A DNA stretch of 64,000 nucleotides from Aradus depressus. Lineage: Eukaryota > Arthropoda > Insecta > Hemiptera > Aradidae. Where the stretch lies: positions 75,838,037 to 75,902,036 of the forward strand of contig OY759214.1 in assembly GCA_963662175.1 (NCBI GenBank), given 5' to 3'. The position numbers and the translations under genes are program-made. This document shows positions 21,205 through 32,598 of the stretch, piece by piece; position 1 is the stretch's first letter, and each line of letters begins with the position of its first letter. The notes beneath the pieces are model-generated. The model saw only the letters and a list, made by a program, of their open reading frames with translations, was not told where the DNA came from and searched no databases.

Positions 21205-23632
21205 CAGGGTGTATCGCAAGCAGATGACAATACTCGGGGGGGTGAATGCCCCACTCAAGTACGCTAAGAACCCGGGGTAATAAAAATCCGTTGCAACTTA
21301 GTGTAGAAATAAATGAGATTTAAAAATTGTTTACGATAACCACGTTTTTTTAGCAAAATGTCCGTAAATATCACTTTTTGGTTAAAGTAAAGTGAAATCT
21401 GACTACGCTGTCGTAATCTACGTTAAATTTCCTAATAGGTGACATGTTTTTTGACATGAAAATCGAAACGAATAAAATAGGAGGCTAACGTTTATTTCAA
21501 AACAAACACCTGTTTAGATTTTTCGGCAAAGTTTCAGTTTACCGTAATATGTTTTCTCCATTTGCTAGGATGTTCCAAATTCACCAAAAGTTAGCAAAAA
21601 TATGGCTCTTTAAAAATACCTAATGTTGTTCTCTTTATTGTCGACCATAGCCGGAATGAGACAGCAGAAAAGATGAAAAACATGGGTAAACCTAACATAC
21701 ACAAAGCGAGACTTTTTATAAAATTAACTAATTCATTATTTCAAAAAAATTGAAATTATTTTCAGAGATAAAAAAAGTTTTGTACTGTACATTGTGTTGA
21801 AAAAATTATAACAACATATTTGGCAAATTTTCAATTTACCGTAATTTGTTATCTCCATTCGCTAGGATGTTCTAAATTCACCAAATTACTATTATTCTCT
21901 GAAATATTAATTAATTATTTTCTCTGAATAAATAAAGTTATATTTGTTTTCCCTAATGTTGGCTTCTGTCGACGATTAGAGAGTAAAAAAAATAAAAATA
22001 ATCCTAGTCTGTTCAATGGATTTTGAAACTGAAAACAAACGTTAGACGTATTAGCTAATGTAAACATTATTAGATCCAATAAACAGTTTTATGCAAAGAT
22101 TCGGTTGAGAGACATTAGTCTAAGAGAATCATGCCGGTTTTACACAGCGCGGGAATACGTAGACATGATTTATGCTTACGGGGCTGCTGGAGGCAACGGT
22201 CTGCTAGCAGAAAGAATTTACCGTAATCTATTCCCAAATCGACAAAGATGTCCGGATCGGTGAACTATAGAAAATGCCTATCGGATTATGGGAGAAACTG
22301 GTTAGATTCCAAGACAACCTGCTAATTATGCCGGTCGACCACGAAGGGATGTCGATGATATTTTAGAGCGGTTTGACAATGATTCGTCATCGAGCACCTT
22401 GCGCGTTGGATATCAACTTGGTATATCTCACTCTACTGTTTTTAGGGCCCTTAGGGATGACGAAAGGCGTCCGTATCACCTTACAACAGGAGTTGCTGCC
22501 TCGTGATTATGAATCAAGAATGGAGTTTGCTCAGTGGTTTGTTCAACAGTGTCGCACAGATAGAAATTTTCCTGCTCGCATACTGTGGACCGATGAATCT
22601 ACATTTACACGTCCTGGAATCTTCAACTCACGCAACTCTCATGTCTGGTCACAAAACAATCCACATGCTGTAAAGGACGCACATTTTCAATACCAGTTCA
22701 GTGTAAATGTGTGGTTGGGTGTTTTAGGGAGGTACATGTTGCCCCAGATTATCTTACCCAATCGACTGAACACAGTTGGCTTCCTTACTCTGCTGCAGAA
22801 TGAAGTATCTCCACTCCTAGAACAAATCTCACCAGAAGCTAGTGAAGGATGTTGGTGGCAGATGGATGGATGTCCAGCCCATAATGGAAGAGTCATAACG
22901 GAATGGATGAACGAAAACTTCCCTCGGAGGTGGATTGGACGGTATGGACCTGTGAGATGGCCGGCACGGAGTCCTGACCTGACGACTTTAGATTTTTATG
23001 TGCGGGGCACTCTAAAGTCCCGTGTGTACAGCATACCTATTAATGATAATTTTTTTTATTTTTGAAAATTAATAATGTGATAATTTCAATTTTTTTTAAA
23101 TAATAAATTAGTTAATTTTATAAAAAGTCTCGCTTTGTGTAAGTTAGGTTTACCCATGTTTTTCATCTTTTCTGCTGTCTCATTCCGGCTATGGTCGACA
23201 ATAAAGAGAACAACATTAGGTATTTTTAAAGAGCCATATTCTTGCTAACTTTTGGTGAATTTGGAACATCCTAGCAAATGGAGAAAACAAATTACGGTAA
23301 ACTGAAACTTTGCCGAAAAATTCAAACAGGTGTTCATTTTGAAATAAACGTTAGCCTCCTATTTTATTCTTTTCGATTTTCATGTCAAAAAACATGTCAC
23401 CTATTAGGAAATTTAACGTAGATTACGACAGTGTACTCAGATTTCACTTTACATTAACCAAAAAGTGATATTTACGGACATTTTGCTAAAAAAACGTGGT
23501 TATCGTAAAACATTTTTAAATCTCATTTATTTCTACACTAAGTTGAAACGGATTTTTATTACCCCGGTTTCTTAGCGTACTTGAGTGGGGCATTCACCCC
23601 CCCGAGTATTGTCATCTGCTTGCGATACACCC
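21205..23632 (+). mobile_element. DNA transposon with 553-bp terminal inverted repeats
   Basis: The element starts CAGGGTGTATCGCAAGCAG after a TA at 21203-21204 and ends in the inverse, ...CTGCTTGCGATACACCC. The left repeat is 21207-21759 and the right 23080-23632, the same length and closely matched apart from scattered mismatches. Part of the left repeat is duplicated again at 21820-21890. The interior encodes a broken DDE transposase. CAGGGTG termini next to TA and the transposase type point to the Tc1/mariner superfamily. The right-hand TA is not preserved (CCGACA), so the right end has mutated. Confidence 0.9.
22138..23065 (+). pseudogene. Transposase with DUF4817-like N-terminus, broken
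   Basis: The enzyme would cut and rejoin the element's ends in the nucleus. The N-terminal half (22138-22490, frame 1) reads FYTAREYVDMIYAYG, then ERIYRNLFPNRQRCP and LGISHSTVFRALRDDERRPYH, a helix-turn-helix DNA-binding region common in arthropod transposases. It contains two in-frame stops (near 22261 and 22306). A frameshift near 22487 leads to the C-terminal half (inside the 230-codon ORF 22373-23065), which has DDE landmarks: WTDESTF (first D), a phrase like WWQMDGCPAHNGRV (second D) and WPARSPDLTTLDFYVRG with a downstream acidic position. The protein stops soon after LKSRVYSIPIN, shorter than usual. The gene is dead; the copy could move only with a transposase supplied elsewhere. Confidence 0.85.
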
Positions 23633-23639
23633 GACAATT

Positions 23640-23935
23640 ATCTCGTAATCCGAGTGTCCTTCGGAAAACCTTTATTTCATAAAAAAGATGCCTTACAGTC
23701 TTTTCCACAACTTTTAGTGAAAGATATTTTTGATTGGGTCTTAAATATATGTAGCATCTTGTAAAATGTGCTGAGGACCTGAAGTAAAGTGATCTCAAAT
23801 TTCATCTGATTTCGGCCAAAATCTAATCAGATTTAAAATAGCACATATGACTTAAACATTTTCAGAGTTAGAGGACTCAAAATGTTTTTGTCGCATCAAA
23901 AAAAACAAAAAGAATTCAAGGAAACTTGAATCTTA
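23640..23935. repeat. Family X fragment
   Basis: Inverted-orientation X words: AAGTAAAGTGATCTCAAAT, then TTTCGGCCAAAATCTAATC. No coding potential. Confidence 0.5.
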
Positions 23936-24432
23936 ATTTCGCAGGATGTCAAAAATAAGGTAGTCTGACCTCTCACAGATTTTTTATTTAAGTAAGCTAG
24001 CCGGCTTTCGAGGTTTCCCTCATCATCAGGCAGTCTGATAAAAAATTTGAATAAACTAAATAATAAAAATAAATAAATAAAAATCTACAACAAACATTAA
24101 CAATTTAAAATATCATGGATGGGGACAGACGAGTTATTCCTGTCCACCATCTGAGTCACAACTGGGAGAACGGTGTACGTGAGACTCTCGTACACCGTTC
24201 TCCCAGTTGTGACTCAGATGGTGGACAGGAATAACTCGTCTGTCCCCATCCATGATATTTTAAATTGTTAATGTTTGTTGTAGATTTTTATTTATTTATT
24301 TTTATTATTTAGTTTATTCAAATTTTTTATCAGACTGCCTGATGATGAGGGAAACCTCGAAAGCCGGCTAGCTTACTTAAATAAAAAATCTGTGAGAGGT
24401 CAGACTACCTTATTTTTGACATCCTGCGAAAT
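23936..24432. repeat. 497-bp near-perfect palindrome (fold-back element)
   Basis: Positions pair so that left plus right coordinate equals 48368 throughout: arm 23936-24179, 9-nt loop, arm 24189-24432. Each arm carries, near its outer end, a hammerhead-like motif reading outward (24337-24372 on +, 23996-24031 on -). No ORF. The near-identity of the arms implies recent formation or conversion. Confidence 0.9.
24337..24372 (+). ncRNA. Hammerhead-ribozyme-like motif with palindromic stem III
   Basis: CTGATGA core (24339-24345), then stem II GAGG-GAAA-CCTC, then GAA (24359-24361), then self-complementary AGCCGGCT as a loopless stem III, then A at the expected cleavage position (24370). Only 2 bp of stem I (GC/GC) are visible. 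A loopless stem III would favour a dimeric fold. The mirror copy is on the minus strand at 23996-24031. Confidence 0.45.
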
Positions 24433-25200
24433 AATCACTTCTCACTACATCAGCCATCTTCATATTATTGAATCTTAATATTTGTTTGAAAACTCTCTCT
24501 TGGATTTTGGCACTACAACAGAAACCTTAAAGAACCCCATTTTCTTAATTGAATTCCTTCATTTTCCTAGTCACAGACAGTGCACATAAAGTGAGAATTC
24601 CCTTCAATAATTAATTAATTTCAGAGAGAAAACTCAATGCTGTCATTTTGTTTAGAGGTTACCTCCGTGGTTTCATTAAGTGATGAAAGTCAGTTTTGCC
24701 CGTCAAAAAGGCAAGACTGTGCTAATTTCGTTACAGCTGAGAGTTGTTCGGAAGAAGAACTCCCAAGAAGTAACTCTGTTTCAACTTTCAAGACAGAGTT
24801 ACAACTTTTACCACAGTCAGACATCGCTACTGGAATTAACCATTAAAATTGTTTCAGGACCAAAAATCTAGTTGTAACTTTTTGGATAAAACCATCTGAA
24901 TTCTTCCATTGGGTAAAGTTTTTCAGAAGAAGAGAAAAAAAAAAAAAACTGGATACTTTTATCTGCAGTAAGAATTCGAGCAAATTCGTAAGGAAAAATC
25001 TTAGTTACTATTCATGGTATTCAGAGGCGGTTCTGGGGCTAAAATTTTGGGGTGATTATGGAAACTGGGGTACTAGCAAAGGAAAACTCAGAAAAAAACA
25101 AACGCATGGGAGAGCAGATATGTTGAAGAGGATCAAACAAAAAGTTCCGCAGTAAAGTGGTCTCATTTTTTTTTTTTTTTTTTAATTTAAAATATGTATT
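24433..25200. other. Unassigned non-coding stretch with T18 run
   Basis: Two overlapping ORFs of under 70 codons at 24637-24871 show no family motif. A poly-A tract (24938-24950) and a poly-T tract (25164-25181) are present. Confidence 0.35.
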
Positions 25201-25202
25201 AA

Positions 25203-25284
25203 CCTAAGGGCCTCGGCGGGATTCGAACTCGCGATCTTGGGCTCAGTATGCAATAACTCATACCACTGAGCTACCGGCGCCCTC
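25203..25284 (-). mobile_element. SINE family A, tRNA-like head only
   Basis: The minus strand reads a head like that of 7717-7800 (GGTAGCTCAGTGGTATGAG, then GAGTTCGAATCCC). The body is absent, so it is either 3'-truncated or a close relative of the source tRNA. I do not call it a tRNA gene because the acceptor-stem ends (GGGCGCC and GAGGCCC) do not pair well and the adjacent sequence continues like the SINE. Confidence 0.65.
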
Positions 25285-25354
25285 AATACATTACAGATGT
25301 ATTTGTTTTATCAGAAATTAATTTTTATTTACATATAGACACAATATAGCACAT

Positions 25355-25557
25355 GGAGGCCATGGTGGCTGTGCGGGCTAAAGCATAGGGTTTTGGTCGC
25401 ACGGTCTCACCATGGTTTGTGAGTTCAAATCCCGTCCGAGAGTGAGTTTTATTTCATAGATAGAACTCCCTTCCGGGACCATGGATGTTGTAAATAACTA
25501 GATAACACCGTTGGATGTGACATAGCTAAAATGCATCGTACATAAGGTCAAAAAAAG
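25355..25557 (+). mobile_element. tRNA-derived SINE, family B, copy 1
   Basis: This differs from family A. It starts GGAGGCCATGGTGGCTGTGC, has a long variable-arm-like segment and a box B-like GAGTTCAAATCCC, then a shared body (GAGTGAGTTTTATTTC, ATGCATCGTACATAAGG) and a short A-rich end. Its partner lies at 25872-26077, about 85% similar by eye. The head resembles a class II (Leu/Ser-type) tRNA; this is an inference. Confidence 0.75.
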
Positions 25558-25871
25558 TACATTTAAAAAATAAATCACAAAAATAATTTCGGGAATACAT
25601 TTCGAATTTTATTTGTATAAAACCAAAAATATAGTGTAATATGAAGTGATCGTGATCTGTTTTCCATTTAGATTTCCATTTATGCTGGAATAGGGGGAGT
25701 AACAAATCACATCATCTGAACCATTCAAAATTTCTAAAATGGTTCATAATATTCATGTAGGTAACTTAAAAATTACTAACCGGACAGGTAATGTTACTAA
25801 CCTGTCTGAAGTTCCTCCCGGCGAAGCCTGGTAACCTGCCTATATATAATTGTCCTAAAACCGACACCTGA
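25558..25871. other. Unassigned stretch between two SINEs
   Basis: AT-rich at first. The phrase around 25785-25830 (GGTAATGTTACTAACCTGTC) repeats the words ACTAACC/GGACAGG. No gene. Confidence 0.3.
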
Positions 25872-26077
25872 TGGGAGCCATGGTGGCCGTGCGGGCTAGA
25901 GCGTAGAGCTTTGGTCGCATGGTCTCACTATGGTTTGCGGGTTCGAATCCCATCCGAGAGTGAGTTTTATTTCGTAGATATAACTCCCTCCCGGGGCTAT
26001 GGATGTCGTAAATAACTATATAGTTCAGGGACAATGGCTAATATGCATCGTACATAAGGCCAGAAAAAAAAAAAAAA
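25872..26077 (+). mobile_element. tRNA-derived SINE, family B, copy 2
   Basis: Same layout as 25355-25557 with an intact box B (GGGTTCGAATCCC) and an A-tail of about 15. The two copies lie 0.3 kb apart in the same orientation. Confidence 0.8.
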
Positions 26078-26189
26078 ATCATAATTTCTTGAGCAGATGT
26101 TTTTATAAAAATTCCAACATTTTGGCGCTCTCTTTTACTGTATTTTTATATTTATAATGTGTGTAATTTTTGCATCTTACATCTTTGAG

Positions 26190-26500
26190 AAAATGGTCAA
26201 AATGTACTCAAGGAGACCTTGAAACGTAAAAACCCATTGAAAAATCGGATCCAGAAAACTGAAAGACAGATTTTATATGGAATACGACTTTTCGCAGGTC
26301 ATCCTGTTTTTGAGATACCTGCCGAAAGAAAGTAAAAGAAAATTTATCTCCATAAGATACTTAACATTCGAAATTCCATTTTCATTCATGAAGCCACATC
26401 AATGTCGTTACGTTCCCCAATTTGAGCCAGAAAGACGTGCTCAACTAGCTGACGTTCTACAGGTAGCCGCCTGACTACAACCCCAAGGGTAATCAGGAAA
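26190..26500. repeat. Family X fragment
   Basis: X words: AAAATGGTCAAAATG, CAATACGA/GAATACGACTTTTCGCAGG, then TCATCCTGTTTTTGAGATA. The ORF at 26277-26474 is a chance frame through it. Confidence 0.5.
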
Positions 26501-27150
26501 ATTAGGCACCAGCTTGCTGCATTATATTCTGCCTACGTGAGCGTTCTCAGCCTTGACCCTACCACTTAGTATGCAAGACTGCAGTTCGCTCATCTACTTG
26601 AATACCGCAATGCTCTACATTAACCGTAAACAAACGAGTTTCACAATATAGTAAAAACAACCACGCTTACAGATCACTCTCTCTTACTCTGAAAGTGACT
26701 TTCTTATACCCACTTTCTTTTATCCAATATGAAATTATTTTGAGAAAGGAAAGGGGGAGTGAAAGTTAGCACTGCAAGCATGGTTGGTATAAGAAAGTCC
26801 TATAATGGAATATCACATATAGTTTATTATTTTCTTTATTTTTAAAATGTTTTTCAGTCAGTAACAAACAAATATTGTATAATTCATTGCTACGCATTAC
26901 AATTTAAACATTACTTTGAAATACTTTTTACGAATATTTATTTTGCATTCATTAAAGTGCATTAATTTAATAAATAAATTTAATAAGCAACATTTTTGGT
27001 AGGGACCAATTTTTCGATAAAACTAATCATTCGGGTCAAACAAGAAAAATTCTAAAATAATGTGTTTCCAAGCTACATTTCAATATGGTTTTTGTGATTT
27101 TTGGCATTTATTAAAAAAAAAAAATATATATATATATACTATAAAATCTT
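26501..27150. other. Unassigned stretch
   Basis: The AT-rich second half ends in a TA microsatellite (27124-27140). No gene seen. Confidence 0.35.
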
Positions 27151-27179
27151 TATATTTTATTTTTTGTATAACTTTTATG

Positions 27180-28225
27180 ATTAGGTTATTAGGTCATAAA
27201 TATAAGCGCAGTATCTTGTAAAATGTACTTAGGCTCTAAAGTGAATTGGTCTTAATTTTCGTCCGATTTCGGCCAAAATCAAATTAGATCTAAGTAAGCA
27301 CATGTGACTTATTCATGCAAAATTTCGAAAGTTCATAGCTACAATCATTTTTGCGTTAGAGCACTAACAACTTTCCAAACGCATACAAAATGGTCAAAAC
27401 GTTACACTGTGAAACGTGAAAATCCGTTCAAAACGTTATTTCTGTTCTCCAGATGTGTCACAACTGCAGTATAACGCATCTGTCCCCATCCTTAATTCAT
27501 TTCTTATGCCTATAGTAAAAAATGTATAGTGGGAAAATGTGAGATCAATTTTTCAGTTAATTTTCATGTTTCAAGGAACCCTGAATAGGTTTTGACCATT
27601 TCTGTGATCTCTGTCAAATCGTGTGTGTGTGATAAAAAATTGTATAGATATGCACATTACGATTGTGCTAACTTAAATCTGATTTGATTTTGACCGAAAT
27701 CTGACAAAAATTGAAACCAGTTTACATTAGGGCCTAAGTACATTTTACAAAATACCGCTTATATTCATAACCTAATGAAAACTCTTTTCAAGTAAAACTT
27801 TTAGAGAAAACTAAAAGACTAATTTTTTATGCAATACGATTTATCCCAGGTTATCCTGTTTTTGAGATATACGCTGAAAACCGTCCTGAAATGTAGTTTT
27901 GAAACACTTGAAACTGAGATCCCTGCCTCCAGAAGTTTATTATTGTCAAAAAATAATAAATGATGCGATTTTTTAAGAAAACAATACCTAATTATGTTCA
28001 TTTCATGTTCAATTTCGGAACCGTCTAAAGACGACATCTATTGTTCTTCAGCTAAATCGACCAAAAAGGAGAGAAGATTAGGCCTCCTAACACAAAAAGT
28101 CTAATAACTGCAGTTGTATTGAATTTTTTGAAACGGAATTTCATAAGTATATTCAAAACCCTCTAAGGATGTCACCTATTAATTTTCAGACAAATCGGCC
28201 AAAGGGAAGAGTGAAGGTTGCACAC
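27180..28225. repeat. Long composite of families X and Y
   Basis: X runs from 27190 to about 27920, with the phrase near 27210 inverted relative to that near 27750. It passes into Y modules at 28025-28210 (CATCTATTGTTCTTCAGC, TAATAACTGCAGTTG, TTTTCAGACAAATCGGCC). X followed by Y is also seen at 55550-56460, so the two may be parts of one longer repeat. Confidence 0.55.
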
Positions 28226-29090
28226 AAAAATGAATAATGAAATGAAAGCGAATGACGAGCGTTCGTTGTTGTCCTTACAAAATGTCTGGTACTCCAAAGG
28301 AACGGCTCTAACTGGCTCCACTCGATTCAGAGCGCACGAGAATGTCCTTAAAGGTTACAATATGAAAACGTTTTGGAAAAGAAAATAGGGAAAACTCATG
28401 GAGGGAAACACAAAAATAACCGTTTACGATTTTAAATTATAATCTTTGTTTTTGAATGTTTATTAATGTATTTTCTATTCATTTCAGTTACTTTGTATTT
28501 TTTTTCTTTTCTTTTCTTTAAGAGTTTTTTAAAATTTACTCTCAACAGTAGCATTGTTTTTAATTTAACTGATTATTTTTGATTTGTATATAGTGTATAA
28601 GGGTAATGTTTAAGGAAACTTATGATATAATTGTACCTCTGTCAATGCGACTGTTATCTCTCCAACATAGGAAAACAATACTGGGTAGCACATAAATATT
28701 ATTGGATTGTACTGATTTAGTTTATTCTACTTTAGTCATTATTATTGTTTTTACTTATGTTATTTATTTTCCTTTTTCTTTTATTAGTCCCAAGCTAGTC
28801 ATTTATTTTGTATGTTATTCTCAACCATATTGCGTATTAACGTATGGCCCCCCATTTCCATTTCTATTATCTATTTCTATTATTTGCACGCAAGAAAGAT
28901 CTTCATGTTCTTCTCCTGAGTCTGCTTTTTATGTTCTCAATTATTTACTTTGTTTTTTATATTTATTTTGCATTATGTCTATAAGGTCACTATCGTATAT
29001 AAGACTCCAATCTCTTGCAATAAGATCCATCTTCCTATGCAATAAAGAATTATTATTATATTAATAATATTAATAAACTCTTCTTCTTCT
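28226..29090 (+). other. Unassigned; probable retroelement 3' end
   Basis: A T-rich 120-codon ORF (28702-29064) has no recognisable domain. It ends in AATAAAG followed by ATT repeats (29040-29075), as at the 3' end of a LINE. Assignment is tentative. Confidence 0.3.
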
Positions 29091-29380
29091 TACAATATGA
29101 AACTTGTCTCTACATTGTTTCTACACTATTTTTGAAAAGAAGTATGTGTGTGTTATGTACTTACGTACGCGGTCAATTTTACCTACACGAAATCTCGCGA
29201 ATGAAAAATGATATCGACTCCGCTTTGGTGACAATCGAAGCGTATCAACGTAAATATGATCTGAAAGAAATTTTATCAAATACGGTCCACCCGTTTTTTT
29301 TTTTTTTTTTAATAAAAATTCTGCATAAAAAGTGGATTTTTAGGATTTATTAAAAAGATTTATCCATTCTAACTCGTTCT
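29091..29380. other. Unassigned, with T17 run
   Basis: A short ORF (29132-29353) has no recognisable motif; its end runs through a poly-T tract (29294-29310). Confidence 0.3.
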
Positions 29381-29384
29381 GATG

Positions 29385-29704
29385 GCAATCGATACACCAG
29401 TAGTATCCTTTTGAGCCAGATTGAGAAATAGGTTATATGGCGTCTGAAAATTTTGAACGAGAGGAGGGGTTGTGAGGGACATAAAATATGTTCTAACTCA
29501 TTAACGGATGGTCGGATTATCATGAAATTTCACATGTAGTATTATTAAAAGCCAATTGAAATATAGACTATCTGGCGTCACATAATTCTCAAGGGGAGGG
29601 GGGTTGTGAGGGGGCTAAGCACACAAATAGGTCTAGCTCATCAACAGATGATCTGATTCAAATTCTTAACAGGAGAGAGGCTAAGGGGGGGGGGGGGGGG
29701 GGGG
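29385..29704. repeat. Family W repeat ending in a G20 homopolymer
   Basis: Two tandem modules with the words GGCGTCTGAAAATTTTGAACG, GAGGGGTTGTGAGGG, CTAACTCATTAACGGATGG and TCATGAAATTTCACATGTAG. The inverse complement of the same module is repeated at 51180-51840. It ends in a run of 20 G (29685-29704), a likely sequencing or collapse hazard. Confidence 0.6.
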
Positions 29705-29739
29705 CTAGTCATAAAAATTGTTCTGTTTTGGATTTAAAT

Positions 29740-29981
29740 ATATTTTGTCTCATTATATTTATTACTTCGGCAGTTACTAGGGGTTTTGAGCTCTGACTTT
29801 CCCCCTCCCTTTCCCTCGGATTCGGCTGAAAACTAATTATCTTCGTCCTTAATGGGTCCTGAATTCACACATGAATTTTCGTGTCGATATATTCATTACT
29901 ACACCAAATTTAGTATGAAGATTGAAAAATCCAGGAGATTTCCAACCAAATTGGTAGATTGGTTCAGAGGAAAACTTAATT
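29740..29981. repeat. Family Y copy, left of the giant palindrome
   Basis: Y modules ending at AGAGGAAAACTTAATT. The expected continuation of Y (a GCTGGGGAAGT-like terminus, then GATTCACCGAC) is found at 46806-46850, on the far side of the palindrome. The palindromic element therefore inserted into this repeat. Confidence 0.75.
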
Positions 29982-29987
29982 GATTGA
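29982..29987. other. 6-bp target-site duplication, left
   Basis: GATTGA directly abuts the first base of the palindromic element; the identical GATTGA follows its last base (46800-46805). Six-base duplications are characteristic of Polinton/Maverick integration. The local sequence is GATT-rich (ATTGATTGA), which weakens the evidence slightly. Confidence 0.75.
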
Positions 29988-31539
29988 AGTAGAGGGGATA
30001 AGGGGACTCTGGGCCAATGGCAAATGCGCAAGATGGCGGCCGTCCCATACTCCTCCCCCACCACCCTCCTCCTCCCCTGTTCTTGAATCACTTCCCCATC
30101 TCAATACGTTTCCACTCTCCCTCTTAACCCTAATAAGTTTCCGCTCTCCCTCTAAACCCTGCTTTGCATTTTTATCCCACCCCTCCCCTATGCCCCTATT
30201 TGTTTTTTAAATTAGCCCACTAGCGCTCCCAAGCGTATATAATTGAAATTAATAATGCTCTCTACTCCCCCACATCAATTGCCTACTCCAGCTTGTCTAC
30301 ACCATCACCCAAGGATTCGTCATAGTCCACTACTCCTAGCCTTAGCAACATCCTTCTTAGCCCAACTCCTACAACCTCTCTAGACATGATTCGTTTAACA
30401 TTTTTTTTTTTCGGTTTACCCATATATACATCGGTATCATCCTACAGACCCATTCCACTTAGGCCGGGCGTGTTTTATTAGCAGCACCAAGGTTCAGCGG
30501 TTTCTAGCCTTTTCGCTCATTTTCCCCTCATCCCAACATTTATTCTAGTCAGTCATTATTATATTTTTCTTTACACTTTATATTGTCCTCTCATAATTTT
30601 CAGCTCTATACTTCCCCACATCAACACTTCCTCTGATATTTTATTACAATCCTACTTCTCCACATAACTTATTCTCAATCTCTTTCAATATACCCATCTC
30701 AAATGCTACCTCCCCCTCCATTGTACTTCTTCCACTACTACAGATCCGCCCACACCTAATTCTCGGATCTTTCTCCTATTTTATACTTCATAACATCAAT
30801 TTTTTAAAATTTTTTATCGTTTTGTCCTGACCAATTTTCGGTTCATACCTCCAACCTTTCTACTTGAGTATACAGGCTAGGGGTACAATATATACATGCT
30901 ACACACATTAGAACACATCATTCAATCTCATGACTACGCTATTTTGTCGTTGTCTTCAATATACATATCGCAGACCATACAGCATTTTTTTTAAATTTTT
31001 TACACAAAACAACACATGACAGAGGTCTACAACCTTATTACTACGAAACCACGGTTCAAAACTTCAAACACATTGATACTCATCACCCCGTGACATAACC
31101 TTTGGCAACATTGTATATGTTATATTAGGTCTTACATTTCACATTTTCATATACATCACAGGCCTCATCATTATTGAACCCTATACTCATAAAATCATTC
31201 ATTAAACCTACTTCACTACCTAACTATTTTTTTCAACAAAGCACGTACAGCACATTCGGTAGGTTATAGTTCACACCATCACACATCAATTGCCCCACTT
31301 ATTCCAATCCTACATATCGAAACAGAGAATATTTCCGGAGACCCCAATAGGAGCCCTTGTACCAAACCTCCCACCTTTCCTTTCTAGAGGTCAGACACTT
31401 ACAATTTCTTTGACATCTACCCACTTTTTACCCCAAACCAACCTACATCCTAGTCCATCATGCAGCATAACTCTAGCATAGACCACCTAATCCTTAACAC
31501 GAACTCCGGCATTTACTTTATGTAACCGTCGACATAGCT

Positions 31540-31635
31540 CAAACCTGAAGGGAGCCGCTTATAGCCGAACACACCCGAACAGTTTAAGCTCTCCTAGCGT
31601 CTATTTACTCCTAAGTTTTAATAAAACTTAAAGTC
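31540..31635 (+). repeat. Diverged extra copy of the promoter-proximal block (left arm)
   Basis: The words ACCTGAAGGGAGCCG, TAGCCGAACACACCCGA, then ACAGTTTAAGCTCTCCT and CTTAAAGT repeat the order found at 36423-36820. It has no adjoining ORF. It may mark a decayed second transcription unit or a functional cis repeat. The mirror copy lies at about 45152-45247. Confidence 0.6.
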
Positions 31636-32256
31636 TAGTTGTATCATCTACTGATTGACTCGCTAACAAATTTTATTGCAATCCAACTTCTCTACATAAC
31701 TTATTCTCAATCTCCTTCAATATACCCATATCAAATTTTCTCACTTATACTTCTCCATATCAAATTGCTCAACAGCCCGCGCCTAATTCACAGTTCTTTC
31801 TCTTATTTCTTTTATGACTATTTTCTACTTTCCTACATCAATCGCCTAATGTTTTCTCGACTTGTCCTAACCATTTTAGACCCCCCACCTATAAACCTTT
31901 CACTACTACAGACCCGCCCAACGGATTTTCTTCAGAATTCTTCATAGCCTAACCGGTACTTTTTTTTTTTTTTTTTTCCTTAGCATCATCCTGCTTCACC
32001 ACTGTTCAACTCCCACAATCTCTCTAGATTGTCTGACATTTTCATCATAACCCGGTTTACTCATCCTCTCACTCGCTCTATAAGGTCTAGATGTGCTTTG
32101 CCAGAAATATCAATATCTTAGGAGGTATATTTAACTTACATTTATTTTCTTCGTAGGCTGCTTCTCATCTCCAACACTTGACTGGCTTTTCACCAGCATC
32201 TCTACATCAGGTGTCTGAAACATACTTTATAGGGGTGTGTATTTCTTTTAGTTCGC

Positions 32257-32262
32257 TTTATT
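32257..32262 (-). terminator. Candidate polyadenylation signal, left polymerase gene
   Basis: AATAAA on the minus strand, 337 bp past the stop codon; identical mirror at 44525-44530. The distance is plausible for a 3' untranslated region, but there is no direct evidence for use. Confidence 0.4.
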
Positions 32263-32394
32263 GACTAATCAATAAACCGGTAAGCCTCTTCACCAGCGCC
32301 AAGGTAGAAATACGTCGAAGAGGTGGGTGGGGATAGGGAAGGGATAAAGGCTCGAGTCAGGGCTTCTCTTCAATCTTTAGGTTTTTCTTTTGTA

Positions 32395-32466
32395 CAGGTT
32401 TACGGGTTTTCACACCACGCCAGTGACCAATTAGGTTTACAGGTTTTCACACCACGCCAGTGACCA
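32395..32466. repeat. 37-bp direct repeat pair downstream of the left polymerase gene
   Basis: Two adjacent units share TTTTCACACCACGCCAGTG and a GTTTAC(A/G)GG word. The mirror is 44321-44392. They lie in the presumed 3' untranslated region. Confidence 0.75.
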
Positions 32467-32598
32467 TTCAAAACAAGAGATATCAGACCAGTCTAGACTA
32501 AAGCCTCAAGAGAATTTTTAGGAATGGGATGGGAATAGGAATGTTTTCCGATATTTGAGGCCCCCCTCGGAAAAACGGGTAGCCAGGTTAAGACAGCA

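Larger units (their letters stand above)
29988..32598. other. Outer non-coding region of the left arm
   Basis: 2.6 kb without a credible ORF, C/T-rich on this strand. It contains old internal duplications: 30640-30760 resembles 31670-31790 (CAATCxxACTTCTC, then ATAACTTATTCTCAATCTC), and 30347-30440 resembles 31980-32060. A diverged copy of the promoter-proximal block lies at 31540-31635. Its mirror is 44189-46799. Confidence 0.7.

Noticed and set aside
22687..22896. Antisense ORF within the transposase
   Set aside because: Shadow of the real transposase frame.
28702..29064. 120-codon ORF as a membrane protein gene
   Set aside because: T-rich sequence gives hydrophobic residues in any frame; the ORF ends in an AATAAA and ATT-repeat tail like a retroelement end.
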